Origin: Pseudarthrobacter sp.
GTDB taxonomy: Bacteria > Actinomycetota > Actinomycetes > Actinomycetales > Micrococcaceae
Assembly (NCBI GenBank): GCA_031178005.1
Contig: JAPSJV010000016.1
Span: 1 to 64,000, forward strand
Direction: 5' to 3'
DNA: 64,000 bases
This document shows positions 7,942-15,695 of the stretch, piece by piece. How positions within the stretch are numbered: the first letter of the stretch is position 1; every line of letters begins with the position of its first letter. The notes beneath the pieces are model-generated. The model searched no databases. It was not told where the DNA came from and was given only the letters and a program-made list of their open reading frames with translations. Position numbers and translations under genes: made by a program.

Positions 7942-8844
7942 CTATCGGTGGTTGAGCCTGTCGAAACCGGCCTTGTCGAAACCGCTCATCCACTCCCTCA
8001 CGCTCAGCGCGCCCGGCAGGATCTCCCGGGTCGCTTGCGTGCTCATGTCGAATTGGTGGTTGCGGAGCCACCGCCACATAGTGGTGAGGTCCGTTCCGAC
8101 AAATCGTTCAAACAGCGACACCGGCATGGGGAAGGCGCGTGGCCGCCGACCCGTCCGCTCTTCCCAGAGGGTGCGGCACTGCTCCATGGATTGAATGTCC
8201 GACGCCAGGCTAAGGGTTTTGCCAACCCATTTTCCGGGATCGGCAAATGCTCTGGCCGCGATCGCTCCCAGATCGTCGAGGCACAGCCAGCCAACGGGCC
8301 TTTCCGGACCCATGAGTTTTGGCATGATGTGCCACGTGGAAAGCTGCGGATAATAGCTTTTGTCCGTCATGAGCTCCATGAATGCCATTGGCCTAAGCAC
8401 GGTAAGAGGCAGGCCCAGTTCGCGGAAGCGCTGCGCCACAACCAGCTTGGAATCCCACGAACCGACGCCGGTCTCATAGTCGCCTACTCCGGCCGCACCG
8501 TAGACCACATGCTTCACGCCCGCCCGGGCCGCTGCTTCCGCTACGTTGTGGCCCTGCCGAATTTCGGCGTCTGTACTGCTGGTCATCGGGTTCTGCGCGT
8601 TGAACACCCCGTAGGCACCATCGAACGCCGACAGAAGAGAGCGCATATCCTCGGTGTCGGCACGCTGGACCCCCGCGTCCTGGGCATGGAGTTCAAGTGC
8701 TGCGGCACTTGACGGATTCCTTGTGAGGGCGCGGACATGCCAGCCGTCCTGGAGCAGATGGCGCACCACAGCCGTGCCCTGCCTGCCGGTCGCGCCCACC
8801 ACCGCAACTACGCCACGGTTTCCCCGGTCTGAGGAAGCATTCAT
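7942..8844 (-). CDS. NmrA-like NAD(P)-binding oxidoreductase
   Basis: A 300-residue atypical short-chain dehydrogenase of the NmrA/HSCARG type. The Rossmann motif VVGATGRQGTAVVRHLL is at the N-terminus, followed by ALTRNP, GVFNAQNPMTSS, and VKHVVYGAAGVGDY where classical SDRs have the catalytic Tyr-x-x-x-Lys. Such proteins act as NADP sensors or quinone/other reductases; the substrate is unknown. I choose ATG 8844 (MNASSDRGN); the open frame extends 23 codons upstream without support. The last residues (FDKAGFDRLNHR) are encoded by a REP-like repeat at 7946-7984, so the natural stop may have been displaced. It converges on metS with four bases between stops. Confidence 0.75.
   Translation of the reverse strand: MNASSDRGNRGVVAVVGATGRQGTAVVRHLLQDGWHVRALTRNPSSAAALELHAQDAGVQRADTEDMRSLLSAFDGAYGVFNAQNPMTSSTDAEIRQGHNVAEAAARAGVKHVVYGAAGVGDYETGVGSWDSKLVVAQRFRELGLPLTVLRPMAFMELMTDKSYYPQLSTWHIMPKLMGPERPVGWLCLDDLGAIAARAFADPGKWVGKTLSLASDIQSMEQCRTLWEERTGRRPRAFPMPVSLFERFVGTDLTTMWRWLRNHQFDMSTQATREILPGALSVREWMSGFDKAGFDRLNHR
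7946..7984. repeat. REP-like TCGACAGGCTC element
   Basis: CGGTGGTTGAGCCTGTCGAA is followed by a second partial unit CTTGTCGAAACCG. The reverse complement GGTTTCGACAGGCTC matches the element at 572-586. It is the dispersed GTTTCGACAAGCTCAACC-type repeat common in Micrococcales intergenic DNA (from memory of such genomes). Here it sits between two convergent genes and overlaps the end of the oxidoreductase reading frame. Confidence 0.65.
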
Positions 8845-9039
8845 GGCTAAAGTATGGCACCAGAACGCTCCTTTTGGACGGGGAAAAAGCGGGAGCACGA
8901 CGCCGGGAGGCAATGGAGCATTTACGACTGGACATACAGGGTTTATGGTTTCGCGGATGCGCTTTTTCTTCGGACTGGCTTAAAAAATAAAAGTCGGTAT
9001 GGTAGCGGGTAACGCAAAGCAAAGAAAGGCATGATTCCG

Positions 9040-9174
9040 ATGTCAGGAAAATCTCCGCGAAGCGGCGCCGTCAAAAAGACCGGCAAGTCAATTCTTGAAA
9101 AACGGGCCGACAAAAAGACCAAGAACGAGAACAATGAACTTAGTTTCGTAAAGCCGCGCAAAAACCAGCGCTAA
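9040..9174 (+). CDS. Small basic protein of unknown function
   Basis: A 44-residue Lys/Arg-rich protein: MSGKSPRSGAVKKTGKS, then LEKRADKKTKNENN, ending FVKPRKNQR. AAAGAAAGG at 9021-9029 is ten bases before ATG 9040. An in-frame ATG at 9031 would add MIP but leaves almost no spacing. The stop TAA overlaps the next ATG (TAATG), so the two are coupled. No domain is recognised; the composition suggests a nucleic-acid- or ribosome-associated peptide. Confidence 0.6.
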   Translation: MSGKSPRSGAVKKTGKSILEKRADKKTKNENNELSFVKPRKNQR

Positions 9175-9491
9175 TGGACGCCTCGCACTATGCGCTGGTG
9201 GTTCCGGCCAACCTCAATCAAACTGTGCACGTTAGGCATGTGGAGCTCGGCGGCGGTATCGAGCGCATTGTCGGTGATGATTGGTTCGCCCGTCTGAGCG
9301 GCAGCGGCAGTAGGTCTGCTCCGAACGTTCGCGCGGAGGTGTTCATCCGCGAAGCAGGAATCGACATTGAAGACGCCATCTACGGAACAGTGATATTCCT
9401 GGGACATGAAAATGCGGGCGTGGAGACAGATGTTCCGCGGCACCTCATCAGGCTGGCTGAGCAGTTGTTTGACATGCCGTTGGCCGCATAA
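9174..9491 (+). CDS. Uncharacterised 105-residue protein
   Basis: MDASHYALVVPANLNQ is followed by VRHVELGGGIERIVGDDWF, then AEVFIREAGIDIEDAIYGTVIFLG and a C-terminal helix RHLIRLAEQLFDMPLAA. The pattern (a value for a user-facing setting, a GD-centred turn, an E-G-rich segment, a GTVIFLG strand) faintly recalls DUF3846 proteins, but I do not claim this. It overlaps the stop of the small basic protein (TAATG), which supports the plus-strand reading over the opposite-strand frame. Confidence 0.5.
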   Translation: MDASHYALVVPANLNQTVHVRHVELGGGIERIVGDDWFARLSGSGSRSAPNVRAEVFIREAGIDIEDAIYGTVIFLGHENAGVETDVPRHLIRLAEQLFDMPLAA

Positions 9492-9586
9492 CTGCCGTGG
9501 GTATTCATTTTCTATTGGAATTCACGACAATGCCAATGAATTCTGCGTCTCGCCACGCAGTCAGCGCTTGGCTTAGCATTTAATAT

Positions 9587-9699
9587 GCAAAAGCGTGGGC
9601 CGGAAACGGCAGGCAACAACCTGGATTAGTGCGCTGGCCGTGTTGGGCGCATGGCTCGTAGAGAGTCATACCGGTGATCCAGGTGGCCCACGCTTTTGC
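9587..9699. repeat. 15-bp inverted repeats enclosing 83 bp
   Basis: GCAAAAGCGTGGGCC at 9587-9601 and GGCCCACGCTTTTGC at 9685-9699 are exact reverse complements. They lie in the 240-bp gap between two converging genes. The enclosed DNA (9602-9684) has no convincing reading frame or ribosome site. It could be a structured RNA, a terminator-like fold or a small non-autonomous element. The rest of 9492-9731 shows nothing recognisable. Confidence 0.55.
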
Positions 9700-9731
9700 C
9701 CCTGCGCTGCAAGCTTGATGGCCGCGTTCGG

Positions 9732-10403
9732 CTATTCGTGTCCTTCGGCCCCCCGGAATTCTTCGGGAACATCTTCCGGGTCACCGTTAGGGGCGAGGAA
9801 GACGTGGACGTGCCCTTCGCCGGATTCTATGACGAGGGTATCCAGTTGGGCTGCGCCGGCCTGCCATAGACGCACGGCGGTATCCCGCCGCTCGGCCACG
9901 GTTGTAGCGTGGGCTTGTTGCTTGTCTGGATCAGCTAGAAGTCTTTCGTAGGCAACGGCCGCGGAGTGCAGCAGCTGGGCAGCGCCTATGAAAGCTTCCC
10001 GTGTGACGGCTTGCTCACTGGTGCCTTCCTCAACCGCCTCCAAAGCGGAGGTCGCGTCCGCCAGGTTCTGTTTCCACTGGTCCACATCGCCTTGGGTAGC
10101 AGGAAACGGCTGGGCAGTTTCATGCAGCGGTACGGCGGAGGCTAAACCTTGCAGGGTATGCCCCAGATGCTCATGCGCCACTTCGGCAGCCGCTGCAAGG
10201 TCCACGTTGATCCTGGCCCTGTCGAGGGCCTGTGCCTGTGCGAGCTTTGCCGCAACTGCGTCTATCGAATTAGGCTCAGGAGCGCTTTTCCGGGACTCGG
10301 CCTGCCCGCCGATGAGTGCGCCGGTCACGGCGATCAGGACGGCCAATACTGCCGCTATTGACAGGACCTGGAACTTGCGGGAGGTGCGTGGAGATGGGTT
10401 CAA
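9732..10403 (-). CDS. Membrane-anchored helical protein, unknown function
   Basis: A 223-residue protein with one N-terminal transmembrane anchor (about residues 13-33) after a basic MNPSPRTSRKF segment. A predicted all-helical Ala/Gln/Glu-rich exported domain follows (AAKLAQAQALDRARINVDLAAAAEVAHEHLG region), and the tail is acidic with GHVHVFLAPNGDPEDVPEEF. No family is recognised. It follows the ThuA-domain gene on the same strand, separated by 85 bp that contain a strong hairpin, so it may have its own weak transcript or depend on read-through. Confidence 0.6.
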   Translation of the reverse strand: MNPSPRTSRKFQVLSIAAVLAVLIAVTGALIGGQAESRKSAPEPNSIDAVAAKLAQAQALDRARINVDLAAAAEVAHEHLGHTLQGLASAVPLHETAQPFPATQGDVDQWKQNLADATSALEAVEEGTSEQAVTREAFIGAAQLLHSAAVAYERLLADPDKQQAHATTVAERRDTAVRLWQAGAAQLDTLVIESGEGHVHVFLAPNGDPEDVPEEFRGAEGHE

Positions 10404-10438
10404 ATGAATCGGCTACCTTTTGCGATCAGAAGGATTTG

Positions 10439-10480
10439 TATCTGCCGCGCTGGCGGACGGACCCGCCAGTGCGGCAGATA
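10439..10480 (-). terminator. 18-bp hairpin after the ThuA gene
   Basis: TATCTGCCGCGCTGGCGG (10439-10456) pairs with 10463-10480 with a single G-T wobble and a six-base loop. It lies just past the stop of the ThuA-domain gene on the minus strand and so is probably its terminator or an attenuator before the next gene. Confidence 0.6.
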
Positions 10481-10488
10481 CTCTGTGG

Positions 10489-11631
10489 TTAGCTCAGCTC
10501 GCTCTGCCAGGTTTGCAGGTCGCGCACTTTGCCAAGCAACAGGTCATGAGCCTCGGAGTCACGGGCAACATGCGCACGGACCTGGGCTGCAACGGCGTTA
10601 AGCTTGTCCGCCGCCTCAGCGTGCAGGCCTGCATCCGCGAGCGTCTGGGACTCGTCCAGCTGCTTCGACACCTGGGTGGCTGCTTTCGACGTAAGGTCAC
10701 CGTTGGCCAGCAGGGTCCCAGTGAGGGTGTTAACCTCGTGCCAGGTAACACAGTCGCCGCCGCCGTTTACCGCGCCCGCCGTCCATGCGATTCCGCCCAG
10801 GAGGTGCTGGAGGAAGGCCGGATCGACGTATGAAGCTTCCGTGTGTCCTCCACCGGTGTACCAGGAACGTGCAGACTCAAAATTCTGGCACCAGGACAGC
10901 GGGTGGTCTGCGCCCATGGCATTGCCACGTGCACTGTAGGTCGTTTCGTCAAGGTTGGTGAGAACCCGTACCGATTCGCGCGGGCTCTGGTTGAAGTTGT
11001 ACCACTCGTCAAAGCGCGGCCACGTTGCTGAGAGGTGCTCCGTCGAAGGGTGGGTGCCGTCCTCGACCACCTGGACAGCATTCTGCTGCTCTGGGTGGCT
11101 GACGAACCTGGCTCCACCTCCGGTCAGTTGGCTGTACCACGGAACGGTGTGCATCGTGTCCGTTGCTGCGTGGACACCTGCAAACCCGCCTCCGGAACGG
11201 ATGTAGCCCTGGAAAGCCTCGAGCTCGCTCGCGTCGAGCAGGGTTGGTTTAGCCGGATCAAGGTTGTTGGTGCCATCCACGGTTGAAACGAAGACAACGG
11301 TCTCGTACTTGGCGAGGTCCAAGGCGCTGGTGAATGGGGTGGTGGGGAGCGAGCGGGTGGGCTGCCCGGGGTTCCTTGCTGAGGTTGGGGGATCCCAAAC
11401 GTCAACGCTGAACCCGTTTGCTTCGCCCAAGGCCATGATCGCTGACGTCGCTTCATCGATGCTGCTGTGCCGGAAGCCGATTGTTTTACCCACGACGAGG
11501 ACGTCGTAGTTTTCAACCACCGATGCTCTCGGTGAAACGGGGTCGGCCTGGGCTGTCGTTGCCGCCAAGGCCGGAACGATGAGTGCCGCTCCAAGTACAC
11601 CGATGGCTGCCTTACTGATGTATCGCTTCAT
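10489..11631 (-). CDS. Secreted ThuA-domain protein with C-terminal helical domain
   Basis: A 380-residue exported protein with signal peptide residues 1-29 (ATTAQA). A ThuA/trehalose-utilisation-type class I glutamine amidotransferase-like domain follows: DVLVVGKTIGFRHSSI, YETVVFVSTVDG, FQGYIRSGGGFAGVHAATDT, WYSQLTGGGARFVSHPE, GGGHTEASY and LLGGIAWTAG. The last 85 residues (LANGDLTSKAATQVSKQLD region) look like the FIMAH helical module of carbohydrate-active secreted proteins. ThuA-like proteins are linked to sugar oxidation or isomerisation. The nucleophile Cys of true amidotransferases is absent, as usual in this family. LacI-type palindromes lie 130-200 bp upstream. Confidence 0.8.
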   Translation of the reverse strand: MKRYISKAAIGVLGAALIVPALAATTAQADPVSPRASVVENYDVLVVGKTIGFRHSSIDEATSAIMALGEANGFSVDVWDPPTSARNPGQPTRSLPTTPFTSALDLAKYETVVFVSTVDGTNNLDPAKPTLLDASELEAFQGYIRSGGGFAGVHAATDTMHTVPWYSQLTGGGARFVSHPEQQNAVQVVEDGTHPSTEHLSATWPRFDEWYNFNQSPRESVRVLTNLDETTYSARGNAMGADHPLSWCQNFESARSWYTGGGHTEASYVDPAFLQHLLGGIAWTAGAVNGGGDCVTWHEVNTLTGTLLANGDLTSKAATQVSKQLDESQTLADAGLHAEAADKLNAVAAQVRAHVARDSEAHDLLLGKVRDLQTWQSELS

Positions 11632-11640
11632 TGCGCTCCT

Positions 11641-12020
11641 TCAATGTGGACTGTGGCCAAGGCCGGGCTTCGCTGAGCCGACCGCCACAGGGGCTGGAGA
11701 GATCGAGGCTGCACCCAGGAACCATGTTCTGCCTTCGGGGGTTCGATCGCTCTCCCTTAGTAAACCGCTTTCACAACCTCTATTCCAGCGATTGTCAAAC
11801 ATTTCCTGCGCTATTTTCGTCGAAACGTTTTCGAAGTGCATGGCCTCTTTCGTTGCTTTGAGTTCTACTTATGTCGAATCATGATTTCCCTGCGCGTTGC
11901 CATCGGCAGGGCAATCCTCATCGTCACCGCCGTGCCCATGGCAGACCGCGATTCGCGAGCACCCTAGGTGGGTCGCGTCGGCCCATTGACCGGCTCCTGC
12001 CCAACGGTCACCATGAGACT
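11641..12020. other. 380-bp divergent intergenic region
   Basis: The gap lies between the leftward ThuA gene and the rightward acidic-protein gene. It holds two LacI-type palindromes (11760-11774 and 11820-11834) and an imperfect long-range hairpin, GGAGAG-ATCGA (near 11697) against TCGAT-CG-CTCTCC (near 11743-11755). The stretch 11871-12020 reads open in the frame of the next gene but shows no coding character or ribosome site. Confidence 0.4.
11820..11834. promoter_or_regulatory. Candidate LacI-family operator
   Basis: TCGAAA-CGT-TTTCGA has perfect 6-bp arms around a CG-containing centre. A second imperfect copy of the type, GTAAACCGCTTTCAC, is at 11760-11774. Both lie upstream of the ThuA-domain gene, whose family is usually under sugar control. 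The regulator is not in the window. Confidence 0.4.
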
Positions 12021-12269
12021 ATGAGTGACTCTGGAGCCGATACTGCAGGTACCCCGTTGGAAGACGGGGAGGGCGACGCCGTCGAGGTTGATCCAGCGGA
12101 GACCGTTGAAGACATTGCCGAAGATGTCCGCGAAGACATCAAGCTTGGCCACATCGAGGATGACGTCAGCCACGTCCTTGAGGAACGCTTCGATGAGGCC
12201 GGAGTGGAGATGCGGCCCGAAGAGATCGACGATCTGGCGGAAGAGATCGAAAGAGACGCGTCGACGTAA
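12021..12269 (+). CDS. Small acidic protein of unknown function
   Basis: An 82-residue, strongly acidic, probably helical protein: MSDSGADTAG, then EVDPAETVEDIAEDVREDI, KLGHIEDDVSHVLEERFDEAG and EEIDDLAEEIERD. I choose ATG 12021 because acidic coding character begins there; the frame upstream is arginine/histidine-rich noise. No clear ribosome site and no known domain are visible. It lies 99 bp before the NTF2-like gene. Confidence 0.55.
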   Translation: MSDSGADTAGTPLEDGEGDAVEVDPAETVEDIAEDVREDIKLGHIEDDVSHVLEERFDEAGVEMRPEEIDDLAEEIERDAST

Positions 12270-12368
12270 GTTGAGCCCGCAGGTGCGCTGCCTGAGACGT
12301 GACGCAGCCGGTGGAATCCAACATGCTCGAAGCTTGAATTTCATTAGTCCGTAGCGAGGAGGCCGGCG

Positions 12369-12791
12369 ATGCTTGAAGGAGAAGACCTCCTCAAGGCTCT
12401 GCGGCTGCACTGGGAGTACTCCGGTAAGGACGAGGACGTCTCCCACAAGATCTACCATCACGACGCGGTGCTTGAATTCCCTCAGTCCGGTGAACGGTTT
12501 GAAGGTGTGGAGAACTTCCGGGAATGGCGACGGCGGTATCCAGCGAGGGCCACGTTCCACACCCGGCGAATCACACATCGTGAAGACTTGGTCGTAGTGG
12601 AGAATCTGATCAGCTATGACGGCGGCCCGTGGATGTTCAGCCTCAACCTCTTGGAGTTTCGTGGTGACCTCGTTGCCCACGAGCGGATCTACATCATGGA
12701 CGGCTGGGATGCGGCCGAATGGCGCGCGCCTTGGCGCGCTAGTGGGCCTGCGGACCCGTCCCCGCCACCTCCTGGCCTCGTCGGACCATAA
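12369..12791 (+). CDS. NTF2/SnoaL-like family protein
   Basis: A 140-residue cone-fold protein. The N-terminal helix MLEGEDLLKALRLHWEY, IYHHDAVLEFPQSGERFEGVENF and the strands LVVVENLISYDGG and GDLVAHERIYIMDGWDAAEWR follow the SnoaL/nuclear transport factor 2 pattern. AGGAGG at 12357-12362 sits six bases before the ATG. Such proteins are small isomerases, hydrolases or ligand binders; the role here is unknown. The tail is a Pro-rich unstructured stretch. Confidence 0.75.
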   Translation: MLEGEDLLKALRLHWEYSGKDEDVSHKIYHHDAVLEFPQSGERFEGVENFREWRRRYPARATFHTRRITHREDLVVVENLISYDGGPWMFSLNLLEFRGDLVAHERIYIMDGWDAAEWRAPWRASGPADPSPPPPGLVGP

Positions 12792-12867
12792 GCCACTCGA
12801 AGGACGCTTTCATTCCGGCGTCCTATGATGGTTCCGGTCCTGGCTCGGGGCCGGAACGGGAGACCAA

Positions 12868-13284
12868 GTGACCACTGAATCAGGTAACGCCACCGCATAT
12901 TTCCGGGCGAAGCTGCAGTTTGAGATCGACGTGATGGACGTCGCTGACCGGCTGCCCTCAGGCGAGTTCGTGCTGATCGATACCCGCCGGCGGGCGTCCT
13001 GGGACCACGGCCATATTCCGGGCGCCGTGCATCTGCCCACTGCGGAGATCGAGTCCCGTGCCACTGTCCTTATTCCTGCTGGCACTCCCGTGGTCGTTTA
13101 TTCGTGGGGACCGGGCTGTAACGGCAGCACGTTTGCCGCCTTGGCTTTTGCGGCGCTGGGCTACCCGGTGCGGGAGATGATCGGCGGCGTCGAATACTGG
13201 GCTCGCAATGGCCTGCCGCTCAAGACGATTTCCGGCGAGGCGCCGGGCCGGTCTGATCCGTTGGTAACTGCCCACAAGTCCTAA
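12868..13284 (+). CDS. Rhodanese-like single-domain protein
   Basis: A 138-residue rhodanese homology domain: FVLIDTRRRASWDHGHIPGA, then VVVYSWGPGCNGSTFAALAF and VREMIGGVEYW. The active-site loop CNGSTF puts the candidate sulfur-carrying cysteine at residue 84. It starts at GTG 12868. Likely functions are sulfur transfer or cyanide/thiosulfate detoxification. It is followed by a strong terminator at 13306-13349. Confidence 0.8.
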   Translation: MTTESGNATAYFRAKLQFEIDVMDVADRLPSGEFVLIDTRRRASWDHGHIPGAVHLPTAEIESRATVLIPAGTPVVVYSWGPGCNGSTFAALAFAALGYPVREMIGGVEYWARNGLPLKTISGEAPGRSDPLVTAHKS

Positions 13285-13305
13285 CCCACTCACTGAACCG
13301 CGTTA

Positions 13306-13349
13306 AACGCCCGACGGCGGCACTCAGTTGAGTGCCGCCGTCGGGCGTT
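13306..13349. terminator. Bidirectional terminator hairpin
   Basis: Perfect 21-bp arms (AACGCCCGACGGCGGCACTCA and its reverse complement) with a two-base centre lie between the converging rhodanese and ridA genes. The arm contains the same GACGGCGG core as the other intergenic hairpins of the window. Confidence 0.8.
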
Positions 13350-13443
13350 GCCCGTTTCGGGGGTTCCGTGCGTCCACGACGTTCATGAACGTCGAGCGCG
13401 GCAGGGAACCGTCGAAATGGCGGGTGAGGGAGAAGCGACGGAC

Positions 13444-13848
13444 CTAGCCCGTGACGGCCAGTGCGTCGATCTCTACCAGCATCACTTCGTGGGGCAGGTC
13501 AACGAAGACGGTGGTGCGGCTGGGCAGCTGGCCGCTGGGGACGTTCTCGTTGATGAACTCGCCGTAGACCTCGTTCATGGCGGGGAAGTCATCGCGGGTG
13601 GTCAGGTAGACCCGGAACATGATGACGTCTTCAACCGAGGATCCGCCGGCTTCCAGGATGGCCTTGACGTTTTCCAGGGTGCGGCGGGTCTGGACGCGGA
13701 CGTCGCCGTCGCCGATGTACTGGTTGGTGGCCGGATCCATGGGGCCCTGGCCGGACACCTGGAACATGCCGCCCTTCTTCACTCCCTGGGAGAAGGTGTG
13801 GGCCGGTGCCGGGGCGTTGTCGGTACGGACGATGGTCTTGGCGCTCAT
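13444..13848 (-). CDS. RidA family reactive enamine/imine deaminase
   Basis: A 134-residue RidA/YjgF/UK114 protein. Signatures: FSQGVKKGGMFQVSGQGPMD, TLENVKAILEAGGSSVEDVI, VYLTTRDDF and LPSRTTVFVDLPHEVMLVEIDALA, the last with the conserved Arg that salt-bridges the substrate carboxylate. RidA hydrolyses 2-aminoacrylate-type intermediates released by PLP-dependent dehydratases to the keto acid and ammonia. It is the third gene of a leftward operon (kdgK, IclR, ridA) with ATGA overlaps. It faces a PLP-dependent hydroxy-amino-acid deaminase, so a role in clearing that enzyme's enamine is likely. Confidence 0.85.
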   Translation of the reverse strand: MSAKTIVRTDNAPAPAHTFSQGVKKGGMFQVSGQGPMDPATNQYIGDGDVRVQTRRTLENVKAILEAGGSSVEDVIMFRVYLTTRDDFPAMNEVYGEFINENVPSGQLPSRTTVFVDLPHEVMLVEIDALAVTG

Positions 13849-14606
13849 ACTGAGTTCCTTTCGGTTGGGGTCCAGCCAAGATCTTCTGAAATGGCTGCGG
13901 TGGTTGCTTTGAGTCCGGGGAGCAGGCCCATAAGGCCTTCGTAATCGAGCATCACAATGGGCACGGAGCAGGACGCCGCGGCCACCACTGCACCGCTGGC
14001 ATCCCGGATGGGGGCCGCGATGCAGTGCACAAACGCTTCGTGCTCGGCGTTGTCGTGCGCCCAGCCTTGCTGCCGCACCAGGTCCAGCTCGGCCAGCAGG
14101 GCCTCCGGCGAAGTCAGGGTGTTGTCGGTGACTTTGACGTAGTCCAGGCCGGCGGCGATTTTTTCCTGCCGGGCCCGGGGCATGTCAGCCAGAAGGATCT
14201 TCGCGACGGCGGCCGAGTGCAGGGACGCGGTCAGGCCGATGCGCGAGTACATCCGCACCGGATGGTGGGATTCGAACTTGTCGATGTAGACGACGGAGCC
14301 GCCTTCGAACGCTGCCAGGTGCACGGTGTGCCCGGTGCGGGCGTTGAAGTCTGCCAGGCGTGGCCGCGCCACTTCGCGGATGTCCCGCTGTTCCAGGGCC
14401 AGGGAGGAAAGCTCGAACAGCTTGGAGCCGAGCCGGAAACGCTGGTCGTCGTCCCGGACCACCATCCGTTTCTCTTCAAGGGCATGGAGCAGGCGCATGA
14501 CGGTGGTCTTGTGCACTGCGGCGCTCTTGGCAAGGTCGTCGAGCGTGGCCGGTTTGGCGGCGAGCTCGCCGAGCAGGTCGATGGCGCGCATCAGGCTCTG
14601 GCTCAT
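13845..14606 (-). CDS. IclR family transcriptional regulator
   Basis: A 253-residue regulator. The N-terminal winged helix-turn-helix is MSQSLMRAIDLLGELAAKP, then LDDLAKSAAVHKTTVMRLL. The C-terminal IclR effector domain has GHTVHLAAFEGGSVVYIDK, SRIGLTASLHSAAVAKILLA, HDNAEHEAFVHCIAAPIRDASG and AAASCSVPIVML. ATG 14606 overlaps the kdgK stop (ATGA), and its own stop overlaps the ridA start. It probably controls both arms of the cluster through the inverted repeats at 15696-15727. KDG or KDPG is the usual type of effector for KdgR-like IclR proteins, which is inference here. Confidence 0.85.
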   Translation of the reverse strand: MSQSLMRAIDLLGELAAKPATLDDLAKSAAVHKTTVMRLLHALEEKRMVVRDDDQRFRLGSKLFELSSLALEQRDIREVARPRLADFNARTGHTVHLAAFEGGSVVYIDKFESHHPVRMYSRIGLTASLHSAAVAKILLADMPRARQEKIAAGLDYVKVTDNTLTSPEALLAELDLVRQQGWAHDNAEHEAFVHCIAAPIRDASGAVVAAASCSVPIVMLDYEGLMGLLPGLKATTAAISEDLGWTPTERNSV

Positions 14607-15619
14607 GGCGTGGTGCTCTTTTCGGGTACATCGAAGCGGCCGGTGGACACGCGGATTCCCGTCCACTGCTCATCGCTGCAGGCCAGGATCCCGGTGAGTT
14701 CGGCAGTTTCGGGCAGCGGCCCTCGATCGCCGTGGACAGTCAGCGTACACGCGGCGGCCACGTGGCCGCGACGCAGGCTGGCTTTCTGGTCCAGTCCGAA
14801 GAGCACGCCGCTGAGGTATCCGGCGGCAAAGGAGTCCCCGGCGCCCACCGGTTCCACCACGTCCACTGACAATGCGGGGACCTCGTCCCGCGTCCCGTCC
14901 CGGTGCAGCGCGATGGCGCTGATGGCCTCGTTCTTGATGACGACGACGGCGGGGTCCGGCATCAGCGCGCGGAGTTCAGCCTCGTCGGTAGTGCCAAAAG
15001 CATGCTCAGCTTCATCTTTGCCAACCAGCACGATATCAGCGAGGTTGGCCAGGCGCTGCAGGATTGAAGGGTCTTGACCCTCCCAGAGTGCGTGGCGCCA
15101 GTTGACGTCGAAAGTGATGAGCCTGCCGCTGCGAGGGGCTTTGAGCAGGATTTCGAGGAGGGTGCGGCAATCCTCTGACAGCGCGGCGGTGATTCCGCTG
15201 AGATGGATGAGGCCCGCTTTGCCGATAAGTTCCGCAACTGCAGGAGCAGCAAGTGTGGCCGGACCCATGGCGGAAGCGGCGGATCCTTGCCGGTAATACA
15301 AAACCGAACTGCCGGCGTCGGGGTCCGGTTCCTGGGCCGGGACCTTGATGTAGAGGCCGGTGGGGAGTGCCGGATCCACCTCAACTCCGGTGACGCCCAC
15401 CCCATGGCCCCGGAGGTCATCGATGATCCGGCTGCCGAAGCCGTCGCGTCCCACACGGCCAACCCAATGCGCGTCCAGGCCCATCGCGGCCAGGCCCATG
15501 GCGACGTTCGATTCGGCGCCACCGATGCTGCAGTGCAGCTCTTCGGCCCGGTGCAAGGGCACCCCGTTGACCGGCGTGAGCATGGCCATGGTCTCGCCGA
15601 TGCAGACAGCTGTTGGCAT
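14603..15619 (-). CDS. kdgK: 2-keto-3-deoxygluconate kinase, PfkB family
   Basis: A 338-residue ribokinase-fold sugar kinase: CIGETMAMLTP and SIGGAESNVAMGLAAMGLDA near the N-terminus, ITFDVNWRHALW at 169-180, and the PfkB signature with GAGDSFAAGY at 259-268 (catalytic base Asp262). It would phosphorylate 2-keto-3-deoxygluconate to KDPG, which the KDPG aldolase encoded at 18730 splits to pyruvate and glyceraldehyde-3-phosphate. ATG 15619 is chosen because the PfkB fold begins there. It is the first gene of the leftward operon and shares a 137-bp divergent promoter region with the deaminase gene. Confidence 0.85.
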   Translation of the reverse strand: MPTAVCIGETMAMLTPVNGVPLHRAEELHCSIGGAESNVAMGLAAMGLDAHWVGRVGRDGFGSRIIDDLRGHGVGVTGVEVDPALPTGLYIKVPAQEPDPDAGSSVLYYRQGSAASAMGPATLAAPAVAELIGKAGLIHLSGITAALSEDCRTLLEILLKAPRSGRLITFDVNWRHALWEGQDPSILQRLANLADIVLVGKDEAEHAFGTTDEAELRALMPDPAVVVIKNEAISAIALHRDGTRDEVPALSVDVVEPVGAGDSFAAGYLSGVLFGLDQKASLRRGHVAAACTLTVHGDRGPLPETAELTGILACSDEQWTGIRVSTGRFDVPEKSTTP

Positions 15620-15695
15620 GAACGTTCCCTTACTCCTGCGCTTCTCCGGGCCTTGACGCCCGATCCTGCACCATGTTAGACATATCACTAACAGA

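Noticed and set aside
9595..9951. 118-residue plus-strand open frame inside the inverted-repeat gap
   Set aside because: No ribosome site and no motif; it runs into the opposite-strand membrane-protein gene.
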